Assembly: GCA_024114885.1 (NCBI GenBank)
Contig: CP099419.1
Coordinates: 2,790,001-2,854,000 of the forward strand
Direction of reading: 5' to 3'
Source of the DNA: Septoria linicola
Taxonomy: Eukaryota; Ascomycota; Dothideomycetes; Mycosphaerellales; Mycosphaerellaceae
DNA: 64,000 nt
A program made the position numbers and the translations under genes. Below the pieces are notes generated by a model that worked only from the letters and a program-made list of their open reading frames with translations, did no database searches and had not been told where the DNA came from. Shown in pieces: positions 10,202 through 20,364 of this stretch (position 1 is its first letter; each line of letters begins with the position of its first letter).

Positions 10202-11176
10202 TCAGTGACGCCGTCTTCTGTCCATCAATTGGATCGAGCCGCCATGGGGTCGCTCCTCGCAGAATGCCAACGCAGGCTCGTCATACTTCCTGCGCCCATT
10301 GAGATGACCTAGCAGCCAATCCGTTACGGACACGACTCTCGTCATGCGGTCCCAATGACCGCCTTCTTCGGTGTGCTCAATGGTATGTTTCCTGATTCGA
10401 CCTTCTTCATCGAACTCAAAGATGAAGATGCCGCGAAACTCTTCTGCTTCCTCGTGCGCGGTATCGCGTTCTGCGCCATTTCTCGTACCCGCAATGAAGC
10501 CCTTGATTTTCTCAACAGGATCTTTAGCGGCCAAACCCATGCCGCGGTAGATTCCACCTGTGCCATCACTATGCGTCGTCTTGCCGCACGTCTTCCATTT
10601 CACTATCAGCTTCTCCTCGCGCTGAGCTAGCGGCACTGCTGTACCCCCATTCTGCACCATGCGCTCTGCGAGAATATCGAGCTTGACATTGCCAATCAAT
10701 GGCATGCGTCCCCAAGCTACAGGCGCAGTCCAGAGCGCAGCAACATAGCCAATCCGGCCGGACACAGTTGGCAGATGCGGATGAGTCGAGGGGAACAAGT
10801 GTAGAGTGATGCTCGGTGAGAGAATGTCGGACGGCAGCGGTTCTTTGAGAAGAGTAGGCAGCCGCTCATGCAGCTTCCTGACGGTTCTCCCTAGCTTAAT
10901 GGTCCTCTCGTCTGCCGGTTTCTGATCTCCTTGCAGGTCAGATGATGGATGGTATCGCGGTGCAGCACTCGTGAACCAGACATCTCGACTCCACGGCTCA
11001 ATATCGTGGACTTGCGCAAAGCATCGGCAGTTGTTCAGACACGCGTGCGGATCGTGGCATGCTTTAGCAGCTGTGATCGTGGTCGGTGCAGCCACCCGGG
11101 ACTTGGTGAGGTAAATGGCATTGTTGGGGCCAAAGCGTGATGGCAAACGCGAGCGCACCAGCCGAGGGGGCTTCAT
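10202..11176 (-). CDS. Conserved fungal protein, likely mitochondrial, NTF2-like C-terminal region
   Basis: Intron-free, 324 aa, ATG at 11176. The first 20 residues are rich in R, P, L and S with no acidic residue, fitting a mitochondrial presequence. A Cys-containing block follows (CHDPHACLNNCRCF). The C-terminal 150 residues include KWKTCGKTTHSDG, a KIKGFIAGTRN segment, and the strong block FIFEFDEEGRIRKHTIEH followed by WDRMTRVVSVTDWLLG. I know this last block from a widespread ascomycete family with an NTF2-like or DUF2358-like look, but I recall no tested function. It is tandem with the cupin gene and probably an independent unit. Confidence 0.75.
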   Translation of the reverse strand: MKPPRLVRSRLPSRFGPNNAIYLTKSRVAAPTTITAAKACHDPHACLNNCRCFAQVHDIEPWSRDVWFTSAAPRYHPSSDLQGDQKPADERTIKLGRTVRKLHERLPTLLKEPLPSDILSPSITLHLFPSTHPHLPTVSGRIGYVAALWTAPVAWGRMPLIGNVKLDILAERMVQNGGTAVPLAQREEKLIVKWKTCGKTTHSDGTGGIYRGMGLAAKDPVEKIKGFIAGTRNGAERDTAHEEAEEFRGIFIFEFDEEGRIRKHTIEHTEEGGHWDRMTRVVSVTDWLLGHLNGRRKYDEPALAFCEERPHGGSIQLMDRRRRH

Positions 11177-11528
11177 CAGAACAGCGTGTCCATTGAACAG
11201 TGATGGCCTGTCACATTCCTGATGTCCAGTAGTCGGTGGCAGTGATAGACGAGTCCACCATCGCCCCGAGAAGTTTGGAAGCTCAAAGTGATCGACATCT
11301 CATGACGACACTCAGGCCAGACCACACAATTTGTCCTCCCACCGGAGACAGACACCACCTCCACCACTCGCCGCACAATCAGCCGAAATAGCTGTCGTAG
11401 ACGTGTAGGCTGCTGCTAGAGAAGTAGTCCATTCTATCTGCTGAACTTTCATCCTGTCTCCATCACAAAAGGCACAAGTTCTTCATTCCCTGACTCCTTC
11501 TCACCCACACTTTTCCGTATCAATCAAA

Positions 11529-12645
11529 ATGGCTACTTCAGGCAAAAGGATCGTATTCACCGGTGGCAGTGGCAAAGCAGGTCGCCATGTTATTCCAGAA
11601 CTTCTCAAGCGCGGTCATCAGGTAAGACTACTCTCCAGATTCAGCTATTCCACGCAGCTAAGACCACACAAGGTTCTCAACCTGGACCTCGTGGACTTCC
11701 CAGATCCGAAGGCTGGAGTCTTTACTCTTAAAGCAGACCTCACAGATGAGGGCCAGGTACGCCAAGCGATTTTCACAAGATATCTCCTCTTGTCTCAGTG
11801 TTTCTGCCTGTTACGCCGGTGTCATGGCACTATTTGTCCAGATCGTTGTAGCCACAACGCGGAGACACACAAGAAGGGGCTCGGACGCCGCTGACTTCTA
11901 CAAGGTGTATTCAGCATTGACCACGCACTACAACATGGAAGGTTACGAGCTGGGACGACCAGAGCCTCCACCAGACGTGGTGATTCATTTCGCAGCCTTT
12001 GCCCGCAACATGATTGTCCCAGACAATGAATGCTTCAAAGCCAACGTGACATCGACCTACAATGTCATCGAAGCGGCATGCAAGCTCGGCGTCAAGAAGA
12101 TCATCATTGCATCCTCTGAAACCACATACGGTGTATGTTTCGCAGAGGGCGATTACGACTACCACACGTTCCCATTGGAAGAGGACTACGACGTCGACCC
12201 CATGGACTCGTACGCCCTGTCAAAGATCTGTGGCGAGAAGACTGCCCGCACTTTTGCTCGCAGGTACGGGGTCGACATCTATGCTTTCCGAATCGGCAAT
12301 GTTATCGAGCCACATGAGTACGAACGGGACTTCCCTACACATGTCGGCAAGCCTGAGACGAGAAAGCGCAATGCCTGGTCGTACATCGATGCAAGAGACT
12401 TGGGTCAGATGTGCTGGCGGGCGATTGATAAGTCAGGATTGGGATTCCAGATCTACAATGCCACAAATTCGAACATCACTACGACGGTACCAACAGAACA
12501 GTTCCTCAAGGAGACCTGCCCAAATGTCAAGATCACGAGGAAGATGGGCGAGTGGGAGGCACCGCTCTCTAACAAGAAGATCATCGATCAATTAGGCTTC
12601 AAGGACGAGCACGATTGGCGAAACTATTACAAGCCAGGATCATAA
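11529..12645 (+). CDS. NAD(P)-dependent epimerase/dehydratase (extended SDR)
   Basis: Three exons, 11529-11621, 11673-11756 and 11905-12645, give 305 aa. Introns are 51 and 148 nt with GTAAGA and GTACGC donors and CAAG-type acceptors. The N-terminal FTGGSGKAGRHV matches the GxxGxxG dinucleotide-binding loop. DVVIHFAAFARN, IIIASSETTYGV and the catalytic YALSK (Tyr-x-x-x-Lys, in DPMDSYALSKICGEK) follow in normal order, with RIGNVIEPHEYERDF and SYIDARDLGQ in the C-terminal part. The family acts on nucleotide sugars or related polyols, and the actual substrate is unknown. Close relatives of the same length are common in Aspergillus and Dothideomycetes (recognised, not searched). The second intron is long for this window but the only one that removes the in-frame stop and keeps phase. 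Confidence 0.9.
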
Positions 12646-13092
12646 AAAGGGTCTAGGCGACGACTAGTTCGTTGATCGCTAAATCGAACATGTCGAAACT
12701 GGCCAATAGTGCTCCTCAGAGTGAACTTATGATAGGCGCCCAAGTCCGACTTGAAGACTTTTAGGACATGCAAGCTGGCTGAGAGTCCTTCCACAGGTCA
12801 ACGGTTGAGTGGTAGTATCATCTGGAACACTCGTATGTACACTGGTTGAGAAGGATAACAAGCTCGGCTGGGACGAGAATTCATACGTGTGCTGGGCTTA
12901 TGAAACCCTAAATATTATATGTCTTGGCTGTGAGAGGCTCTCTATTCCACGTGCTTACCAGATCCGTCACATTTGGTAGTCACATTTGGTATTGAATAGG
13001 TTATAGACGCACATCTAGAAAAGCCAACAACTTCGACACGCATTTCCATCGAGTTACTCTCACAAGCGGTCGAGCTCGACAATCAGCACATC
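12646..13092. other. Intergenic, no gene seen
   Basis: This is 3' flank of the epimerase gene and upstream DNA of the RING gene. An ATG at 13093 followed by a good donor (GTAAGT at 13145) hints that the RING gene may begin here. No other signal was found. Confidence 0.4.
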
Positions 13093-13349
13093 ATGGCATC
13101 TTCTCCAAAAACGAGCCTCCCACCCGCCATCGTCCGGGTAGCACGTAAGTTGACGTCCTGCCCAGCACCCGGCCGTAGCGTCTCGCTGACTCTTCTTGGC
13201 ATCGCAGTAGCATCTTCAGTACCGTCATACTTGGGGATCCCATTTCGAATGACGATAGTCCGGATACGACATTATCAGAGCTACCCGGTGCAGAGCAGAA
13301 ACCAATCCGAAGGGAGTTCCTGTCCCAGTATGTCCGAGCTCCGAAGTGG

Positions 13350-14432
13350 ATGAAATTGAGCAAAGATGAAGCAACCTGTTCAGTGTGTTACCTCCCTATG
13401 GGATACCGTCTAGAGAGCCGGGGCGCGTTAGACCTTCCAGTCCGCCTGCCTTGTGCAGGTAGACATGTCTTTTGCCAGGGATGCCTCCTCCAGTGGTTCG
13501 AGAAGCAGAGACGAAGCACTTGCCCCATGTGTAGGGAGGTCATCCTGGCCACAGAAAGACAGTCGTGTGCGAGAATGTTCGATCCTCGCGTTGACGACTT
13601 CGAGATGGCCCCTTGGACTTCGTACGATGCTGCGTCAGCGCTCACAGGGACCAGAGCGCGAGCGGCCGCAGAGGAAGTGGCGCAGAGAATTAGCGAAGAA
13701 ACGCAGCAATACCTTGGTCAACCCCACCAATCGTACTACGACTCCGCGAACCGCAACAGGCCGACAAGCCGCGGCGAAGCTTTCAGAGCGTTCAGCGGAA
13801 CTGCAAGAAGGCGAGATCGAGAGTACAATAACCACGGTTTGCCAGAACATCGGTCGGCCGATCGAGATTATCGTCAAGCGGATCAACATGTACAGCCTGC
13901 TGGCCCCCCAGTCGTTCCTAGAAGCACGTCACCTTGGCGAACAATACCTTCTGCGCAGACGCCATCGCTGTATCGTCGACGAGGTGTTGCGCTGGAAGCA
14001 GACACACGTTCAAGCAGGAGCACACAGTACGCAATGGAAGGACCGACCTCGTTGTTTCAGCCACAACCTTCGCCGCATCCACACTATGGCTTCTTCGGAA
14101 ACTTCCGGTACATGGCCAGTCAGCCAGAGCCTTCCATCCAGACTGAACCGGAGCTGGGTCCTTTCTCGCCGCCACTTCGCATGCCAGAGGTCCAAAGTGG
14201 TATGAATATGCCCGACCAGACGCGGCACATCGTGAGATACACAGATCCGTATTCCATCGATCAAGAGCATCTCGCAGACATTGTCATCCTGGACTTGCCC
14301 GTTCTCTATGGACAAGATCCACATAATCTGGAATACCGCTTCTATAGCCAATTCCTGAGCAGGGCCTTTTCTTATTGGGGTCCCGTGCGTGCGGAGTTGG
14401 ACAGTCATACGATTTGGTGCGCACTCGTCTAG
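13350..14432 (+). CDS. RING-finger protein, probable E3 ubiquitin ligase; 5' end uncertain
   Basis: 360 aa from the ATG at 13350. A RING-HC-type finger occupies about residues 10-66: CSVC, then C-x3-H-x2-C-x2-C (CAGRHVFCQGC) and CPMC. The H spacing is slightly unusual (C-x3-H rather than C-x-H). The remainder is low in complexity, rich in R, Q, S and P, and probably disordered, with a conserved-looking end (DIVILDLPVLYGQDP). The frame is open upstream to about 13179 and reads like coding sequence (a PIRREFLSQYVRAPKWMK block just before Met1), so the true start is probably further left, perhaps through an exon at 13093. The obvious GTAAGT donor at 13145 does not restore this frame with any nearby AG. 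Substrate and partner are unknown. Confidence 0.72.
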   Translation: MKLSKDEATCSVCYLPMGYRLESRGALDLPVRLPCAGRHVFCQGCLLQWFEKQRRSTCPMCREVILATERQSCARMFDPRVDDFEMAPWTSYDAASALTGTRARAAAEEVAQRISEETQQYLGQPHQSYYDSANRNRPTSRGEAFRAFSGTARRRDREYNNHGLPEHRSADRDYRQADQHVQPAGPPVVPRSTSPWRTIPSAQTPSLYRRRGVALEADTRSSRSTQYAMEGPTSLFQPQPSPHPHYGFFGNFRYMASQPEPSIQTEPELGPFSPPLRMPEVQSGMNMPDQTRHIVRYTDPYSIDQEHLADIVILDLPVLYGQDPHNLEYRFYSQFLSRAFSYWGPVRAELDSHTIWCALV

Positions 14433-14515
14433 GTAGTCTCGGGCAGTGTAAAATCTCCGGGCTTATTAGCAACCAGCAGTAGAAGCGTACTCGCGTGTAA
14501 TGCTGAGTACGTTTC

Positions 14516-15286
14516 TCAGTCATCGTGCTGGCTTTCTGCCTCGCTCGAATCCTTTTTGTCTTCAGCAGCGTCATCATCCGCACCTCCTGCCTCAGCTTTC
14601 TTCGCCTTCTCGCGATTCTTCTTCTTCACTTTCTTCTCGCGATTACGTCGAGTTCGCTTCTCACGCTCCTCGACCTCTTTTGCCTCAGCCGCTTTTTGCT
14701 TCTCTTCTTGCTTGGTCTTGGCAGCAGCAAGCTTGACTCGCACAGCCAGTCTAGCCTTTTTTCCAGGTCGCGTGCGCTTCGGCACGGATTCTTTGCCCAT
14801 TAGTTTTGCGAACATAGCATTTGAAGGTTCTAGCAGGCGTCTTTGCTTTTTCGTTGTTGGCACGTGGAGCACTTTCCACGAATATGCCATACCAGGCCAT
14901 GCAGACTTTGATCGCGTCAGAACGTCCTGACCGTCGACAGCGGCAAGTGCAAAAGTTTGCAGTTCCTCCGAACTTGGACTGCCAGTGAAGTAATATCTGC
15001 TGTCACGATCGGGATTGAGTAAACCGGGCTCTGCATCTGTTAGGTCTGGCGATTCAAGTCGGATCTTTGCTACGCCGTTGGACTCCGCAGTCTTTCCCGC
15101 AGCTGGAGCGAAGAGTTGGAAGACAAATTCATTCTCATCATCTTCGGGTGCAGCCGATGCATCTGGTAATTCTTCGTGGTGGACGAAATTGAATTCTTGC
15201 AGGTGTTCCAATTGCGTTATCTCTGGCGATGATGGCGGCGTGATCTGATCGGCTTGCAAGTCGGCTCTGCTGACGATTCGTTCCAT
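14516..15286 (-). CDS. DUF2011-like conserved fungal protein
   Basis: Intron-free, 256 aa, ATG at 15286. The middle holds EFVFQLFAP, a KIRLESPDL segment, RYYFTGSPS and AWPGMAYSWKVLHVP, the pattern I associate with the fungal DUF2011 family (moderate certainty). The C-terminal 90 residues are a long run of K, R, E and A with coiled-coil or single-helix character, ending in an acidic D/E/S tail. No signal peptide or membrane segment is present, and the basic tail suggests nuclear or nucleolar placement (inference). The gene converges with the RING gene, only 83 bp between stop codons. Confidence 0.78.
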   Translation of the reverse strand: MERIVSRADLQADQITPPSSPEITQLEHLQEFNFVHHEELPDASAAPEDDENEFVFQLFAPAAGKTAESNGVAKIRLESPDLTDAEPGLLNPDRDSRYYFTGSPSSEELQTFALAAVDGQDVLTRSKSAWPGMAYSWKVLHVPTTKKQRRLLEPSNAMFAKLMGKESVPKRTRPGKKARLAVRVKLAAAKTKQEEKQKAAEAKEVEEREKRTRRNREKKVKKKNREKAKKAEAGGADDDAAEDKKDSSEAESQHDD

Positions 15287-15940
15287 GATGATGCCCTATG
15301 CAACGCAAGGAGCGTGTTGTTGTAGTTGCCGATCGGTGTTCGTTGGATGAAGTTCGTCGTCGCTGCCAAGCGCCAATAGCAGTCCAGCCCTGTCGCGCTA
15401 GTGTATGTTTCTCGAGTTCGAGCCTCTCGTCTTCGGTCGTCCTTTCACAGACATTATTGCGTCTAGTGGCCTGACTTTCTCCCACCAGACTGTGCGGCTC
15501 AGAAGAGCGTTCGAGACCACACCCTTCATGGTGTAGCGACAGAGCGCTTGCCAGCACCTTTCCCCGAGCTTCTCGCCATCTGCTTCTGCTGGTGCGCCGC
15601 AAGATCAGATTGTCTTGTCGCATATGCAAGATTCTGACAACGGCTCAATGGCACAATTAGAAGACAGCTACCAAGCATCACAATCACTTTGACACCAAAG
15701 CGTCGTAGGAATGGCGATGGCATCGCGCACGAGCTCCGAACAGGGCTGCACATCGGTTGTACCTCTTGACTTCTCCCGAGTTCACACCTAATAATCCAAA
15801 CGAAGGGAAGCTGGGATTTCGAGGGTGGCATATTGTACCGGCAATCTAAGCTTCCGTGCTGGCTATCGTACACTTCCGACTTCCTCAGCAGTACTTTATC
15901 AAGACAAAGACGAGGCGACGCGAATCTCTTCACCAGCGTG
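15287..15940. promoter_or_regulatory. Divergent intergenic region (DUF2011-like / 7TM gene)
   Basis: This 654-bp shared upstream region lies between two divergent genes. Minus-strand ORFs in it (for example 15526-15951) overlap the 7TM start and have no recognisable product. No defined site was seen. Confidence 0.4.
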
Positions 15941-17232
15941 ATGGCGGTCATCAGCGATGATAGTCCTGTAACAAAGGACTTTCTCTACGCAGTCGACATA
16001 CCCTCTCTTCTCTTTGCTCTCATTGCCTTGCCCGTACTCACGACATTCATCTGGCAAAGACACTACAATGTCGTTGCGAAGCGCTTGACTGTCGCCAGTG
16101 CATTGTGTCTCCTGGTATGGCTGGTTTGTCAATGTCACGCCCGCAACACTTACACGTTTAGTGCTATTCGACGACATTTGTCTTCATCTTTGTCGTCACA
16201 GCTTTGGCCCATCTCCGATTGCGCCAGACACCTCCTCTGTGTACCGCAATGATGATGACCTGTAAGTTGGTGGATCGCAAATTGGTCGCGTTCACTAATT
16301 CTAGCTAGGTCTGATCCTGGTAAGTAGAGCGGCCATTGGAGGTGATCACTTATCCACCGCTATCGCGATCGTATGGGCGCGGACGAATAGCATGGGTATT
16401 CGTGCGACAGGGACTGACATTTATTCGATTGTTTGCAGCACAACATTACCAAAACAAGCGAGCTGGCCTTTCTAATCGAACGAGCGTACATCATATCATG
16501 GCCTACCAAACCTCGGCATCGAACACGCGAATATGTTTGGAGCAGCGTCCTTATTCTGGTGCCGTACACGGTGGTGACTGCGCTCTCGCTGCATTTGTGA
16601 GTAGATGGCCGTTACAATAATTCCAGCGGTCAAGTGACTGACATCGTGCTTAAGCCGAATAGCTCACATCTCCAATGTGAACGTCTGTATCATTGGTCCC
16701 ACCAGGATCTCTCTGATCTTGATGCTTTGCGTTGAGATCGGAGCACAGGTATACCTCACCTTTCGCTTCCTCGCGCCGCTTCTCCATGTCCACCACGATG
16801 GGATCGGCCTGATGAAGCCGCTTCGCAAGGTGGTCATTCGCACATCCATCGGCGTGGCGACGACATTACTCCTCAATGTAACGGTGAAGACATCCTTGAC
16901 ACTCTTCAACGGAGAGCCGACTTGGTTGTGCTCCCTCACATGTAAGGTTGACGGTGAGTGGGAGGATCTTGCAGGCCCCAGCGCAAGCGGACTGATGGGC
17001 AGTTCTAGCATTCCTGGCGGCTTGTATTCTGCATTGGGTTACTATGCCCATTCTTGGTGATGGGGATCGTGCGGCGGCTTTGGGGATTGGCTTCAGCTCG
17101 AAGGAAGCTATACAAGTCAACGATGAAGCGCATGCTGGGCACAGCAGACCGTCGGTGACCGAGAAACAGCTGTACACCTTCCAGAACTTCCTCAATCTTG
17201 GTCGCTCGTCGTACGTAGAGCAGGGCGCGTAG
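15941..17232 (+). CDS. Fungal seven-transmembrane protein of unknown function
   Basis: Rebuilt as six exons: 15941-16114, 16162-16261, 16309-16319, 16439-16596, 16655-16953, 17009-17232, giving 321 aa in one frame. All junctions are GT-AG. The third exon is only 11 nt and is needed to keep frame. Hydrophobic segments correspond to seven membrane passes (e.g. SLLFALIALPVLTTFI, FVFIFVVTALAHL, VLILVPYTVVTALSL, ISLILMLCVEIGAQVYL, TLLLNVTVKTSL, AFLAACILHWVT). Marker blocks SELAFLIERAYII, CIIGPTRIS, VVIRTSIGV and FNGEPTWLCSLTC match a large Pezizomycotina family of GPCR-like hypothetical membrane proteins that I recognise. Ligand and signalling partners are unknown. The cytosolic tail after the last pass is about 60 residues. 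Confidence 0.8.
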
Positions 17233-17352
17233 AATTGAAGGATTTCACGACTTCCATTTCCTCAAGTATATTCTGAGCATTACCTGATGTTACATGGCGT
17301 ACTTATCGCGGGGTATCTCGTCTAGATCTATTCCTTGTAAACCAGCCCACAA

Positions 17353-18465
17353 TCACCAGTAGTCTCCAAACTTGCCCAATACATCACCACCTCTGAGTTC
17401 ACCATGGCAAGCATTCAGAGCATCGAAATGGCTCGCAAGCTGCAACCCCCGCAATCGCTCATTCTCCATATCATCCCACGTCCAGTCATCCTCGCTCTCC
17501 TTGCTCTTCACACCTGCAAGCTTACTATCAAGCTCTTCTCCCACAATTACCGTGCTCTCGCCCAAGTTCGTCGCTGGCGTAGCAGGCGTAAACGGCGTAG
17601 CCGTGGGGTCCAACTGTGCATCCCCAGCCTCAGCTCTCGGCGGGAAACCCACTCCATCGGGTCTCTTGGGCAGTAATCTCGACCTTTCCAGCACAATCTC
17701 GGGGTTGATCGTCAACCTCCCCTTCTTAAACACATATCTTGCCAAACTCGTAGCGAAGATATACTTTGTCAAGTCCTCCTCTCCACTATCCTTTTGCTTC
17801 TGTTTCCGAATCTTGCTATTCTTCCACGGCTGCAAGACATAGCTATCTGGCTTGATCTTGCCCTTTTGCACAATATGCGAGACGGTGTAGAGCCACTTTC
17901 GGTCCCAGCTCAGCACGCGTGTGTAGATCTCGAAGGCCTGGAAGGGTTCGACTTGTCGTTGAAAAAAGCACGAGACTGCGCCGAGTGCCACGACATATTT
18001 CCCTTTGGCTTCGATGTTCGATTTCGGCAGACCTTCTTGGTCGCCTGCATTCAGACGGGCGAGGCCAGTGCGGATGATTGCTCCAACAGTGTGAGCTCGG
18101 CTAACGTCGAGATCGGCAAAGTATGTGGAGTTGGATTTATGGATATTGTAGTCGCAGTCCCAGATGGTGTTTCGTGTCTGCGTGATCAAGGGGGAGAAGA
18201 TGTGCTTAGGTGGGATGGGATGCCTCTGAAAGTATATCTGGTATATGATTCCACGTAGGACACGGATATGCCAGAAAAATGGCAGGTTCTTGAGATTGGC
18301 CAGTGCGAATGCACCAGCGAGCAGCTTGAGCATCTTGCTGCCCACGTTGATGCCGAATTGCTCGACGAAGAAGGCCTGCACGCTGGGATGCGTGAAAAAG
18401 GCAATGGCTCCTCCGGCGGCAGTCAGGGCACCGGCAACAGCTGGTAGCCGTGTTGCTGCAGACAT
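17353..18465 (-). CDS. Hot-dog fold thioesterase-like protein (THEM6/4HBT-like) with N-terminal anchor
   Basis: Intron-free, 370 aa from the ATG at 18465; the more upstream frame start is TTG and is not used. A hydrophobic segment near the N-terminus (about residues 8-28) and a second weaker one around LLAGAFALANL suggest membrane association. The block WDCDYNIHKSNSTYFADLDVSR carries the D-x-N-x-H...N..Y...D pattern of YbgC/THEM6-like hot-dog proteins. A hot-dog-like region continues through VVALGAVSCFFQRQVEPFQAFEI and TRVLSWDRKWLYTVSHIV. The family includes acyl-CoA thioesterases (established knowledge), but activity of this fungal branch is not shown. The C-terminal 110 residues are poorly conserved in look, with a WTWDDMENERLRG motif near the end. 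Confidence 0.78.
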   Translation of the reverse strand: MSAATRLPAVAGALTAAGGAIAFFTHPSVQAFFVEQFGINVGSKMLKLLAGAFALANLKNLPFFWHIRVLRGIIYQIYFQRHPIPPKHIFSPLITQTRNTIWDCDYNIHKSNSTYFADLDVSRAHTVGAIIRTGLARLNAGDQEGLPKSNIEAKGKYVVALGAVSCFFQRQVEPFQAFEIYTRVLSWDRKWLYTVSHIVQKGKIKPDSYVLQPWKNSKIRKQKQKDSGEEDLTKYIFATSLARYVFKKGRLTINPEIVLERSRLLPKRPDGVGFPPRAEAGDAQLDPTATPFTPATPATNLGESTVIVGEELDSKLAGVKSKESEDDWTWDDMENERLRGLQLASHFDALNACHGELRGGDVLGKFGDYW

Positions 18466-19179
18466 CGCGTGGCGAGGGAGAAGGGGGAGCGAGAGATGGC
18501 GGGAGGGCGTGTAGGTAGTAAAGCGCTGCAACAATTCAGTCAGACGGTCATGGGCATATCCTCTTGTCCTTTCCTTTCACACACGAGACGTGGAATATAT
18601 CCAACGCGACCTTTGCTTATCGATTCTGCATGTGAAATGTCATGTCCAAAGCAGCCGAGGTGTGCTGGCAGCCTTCCGATTCGCTCACTCGCCAGAACAC
18701 GCTGCTCAGATTACCCGGGTATGGATCGTTCCATGCATTATAATGCAACATTCAAGAGCCGGTGGAGTCGTTGATGGAAGACGAGAGCGAGAACGAAAGA
18801 CGAAGCATAAGACTGGCCGTGAGTTTGCCCCACCTCATCACCTCCTCATCGATGCGCTGCTAATATACAAATTTCCAATGCTCGTACCACCAAGCGCAAT
18901 CCTCCATCATAGCCAACGTTTGTGTCTCTTCTTGCTATCCTAGCACTTACGCATGCTATTGCAGGTCCAGCGGTCCACTGTTCCTCGCTCCAACCAAGGC
19001 TTGTTTCACAACCATTGGCCCGGTCTCAATCGAGCACGACGACATCGTGAAACTGGTTGTACAGTGTCGCCGCGGAAGTCTGCGTCTTGGCGATACTTTG
19101 TAATTAAGTAGCTAACTTCAAACGACTATTGCGCAGCGAGTAGTCGCTATTTCAACGCTCTGATTGTCTCATATAAAAG
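18466..19179. other. Intergenic DNA between thioesterase-like gene and transposon
   Basis: No supported gene. Base composition turns AT-richer to the right as the RIP-degraded element starts. ORFs such as 18590-18943 have no recognisable features. Confidence 0.4.
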
Positions 19180-19195
19180 TACATTGTAAGGGCTT
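19180..19195 (+). repeat. Left terminal inverted repeat of the Tc1-like element
   Basis: 16 bp from the TA target dinucleotide inward. It pairs with 20367-20382 at about 12 of 16 positions, and the differences are compatible with mutation after insertion. Confidence 0.65.
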
Positions 19196-19215
19196 GGATT
19201 CTATCTATTCAGATA

Positions 19216-20295
19216 ATGTTAATACCTAGTATGCTATCCACCTACTACGATCAAAGCCTCAACTCGTCTTGGCATGCTATCTACTACATTATCGATGATT
19301 CTACGGTCTATTGCTCTCTAGGCTCTCGGTAGTACTTCCTATATAATCTCTAGCTGTCTTACTTTATTATCTATTACGTCCAGGTTAGGACGTAGCTCGT
19401 AGACCTTCTGTTTAAGGTAGAACTAGACATACTCTATCGGGTTTATGTTAGGGCTGCACGCAGGCCACGTTGTTGTAATTATTAACTAATCCTTAAGGAA
19501 CTAGCGTATATAATAAGCTATATAGACAGAGGCGTTGTCTTACTAGAATACCTAGCTATCGTAGTGTGGAAATAGGCCCTCTTCGAGTGCCTGAGTATAA
19601 GATCTTGCTATATATCCTCCTCTTAGTGTATCTGGATCTCGTTCTATAATAATAAGCTCTGTATTGTTCATACGCTTGCTAATTAAGCACCAGACTATAA
19701 TAGAGGCCTACTTGCCCTTAGAGTACTCTTTAATCCGTGCTCTTGTCCATTTCTCGTATAGATAACTAAAGGCCTAGAGGCGTTGCTTGCTAGTCCCCTT
19801 CTTAATAGAACACTCGTCGCTAAACAGCTAATCTAACTAGTTTATAGAGCGATGTAAGTAGGCCTACTATAGTCGTTAGCGAGCATAAGCCTCTATAAGG
19901 TGCGGACGACGTTTACACCGCTAGTTTTGAAGCCTATAGTTATAAAGGATCGTTCTTAAGACGTCGGTACTAAAATTAGTACTAGTATCGTCTCTAATAT
20001 TCTAATATGTCCACTTAGGGTTCTTCCTTATAGCGCGTACGATTAGGCGAGCGTCTCGAGGAGTATAACTAAGGGGACGACCTTTGCGAGGCTTGTTCTG
20101 TACTGTATCGCGTGCTTTGTGCCGTTAAAGGACTGATTTGACAGTCGATTCAGGAACGCGTTCCTTAGTCGCGATTTGAGTCGTTGTATCGCCTGCACGA
20201 CGACGTCCAACGATTACACCTTTGAACTTATCTGAAAGCTAGTGATTAGGAGCACGATTTGGATCAATTTGTATAAGAGCAGGACGTTGTGGCAT
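19216..20295 (-). pseudogene. Tc1-like transposase remnant
   Basis: Reading the minus strand from the ATG at 20295 in a single frame gives a Tc1/DDE_3-type transposase of about 350 codons interrupted by a dozen or more stops. The N-terminal helix-turn-helix region is visible (KGVIVGRRRAGDTTTQIA, then VPESTVKS), followed by RKGRPLSYTPRDARLIVR, an LFSDECSI segment (first catalytic Asp region), QQDNAS-like residues where the second Asp is expected, and WPACSPNINPIEYV near the third acidic residue. Nearly all stops are TAG or TAA at expected TGG or CAG codons. No frameshift is needed, so damage is by base change only. The product cannot be active. Confidence 0.85.
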
Positions 20296-20364
20296 GGTGC
20301 AATAGTTGATAGAAGTTACTACAGAGAACGCGTCAAGAGTCGCGTGTCGCGCCAAGACGCAGAC

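Noticed and set aside
15526..15951. 141-codon minus-strand frame overlapping the 7TM start
   Set aside because: Overlaps a well-supported exon on the other strand and shows no recognisable product.
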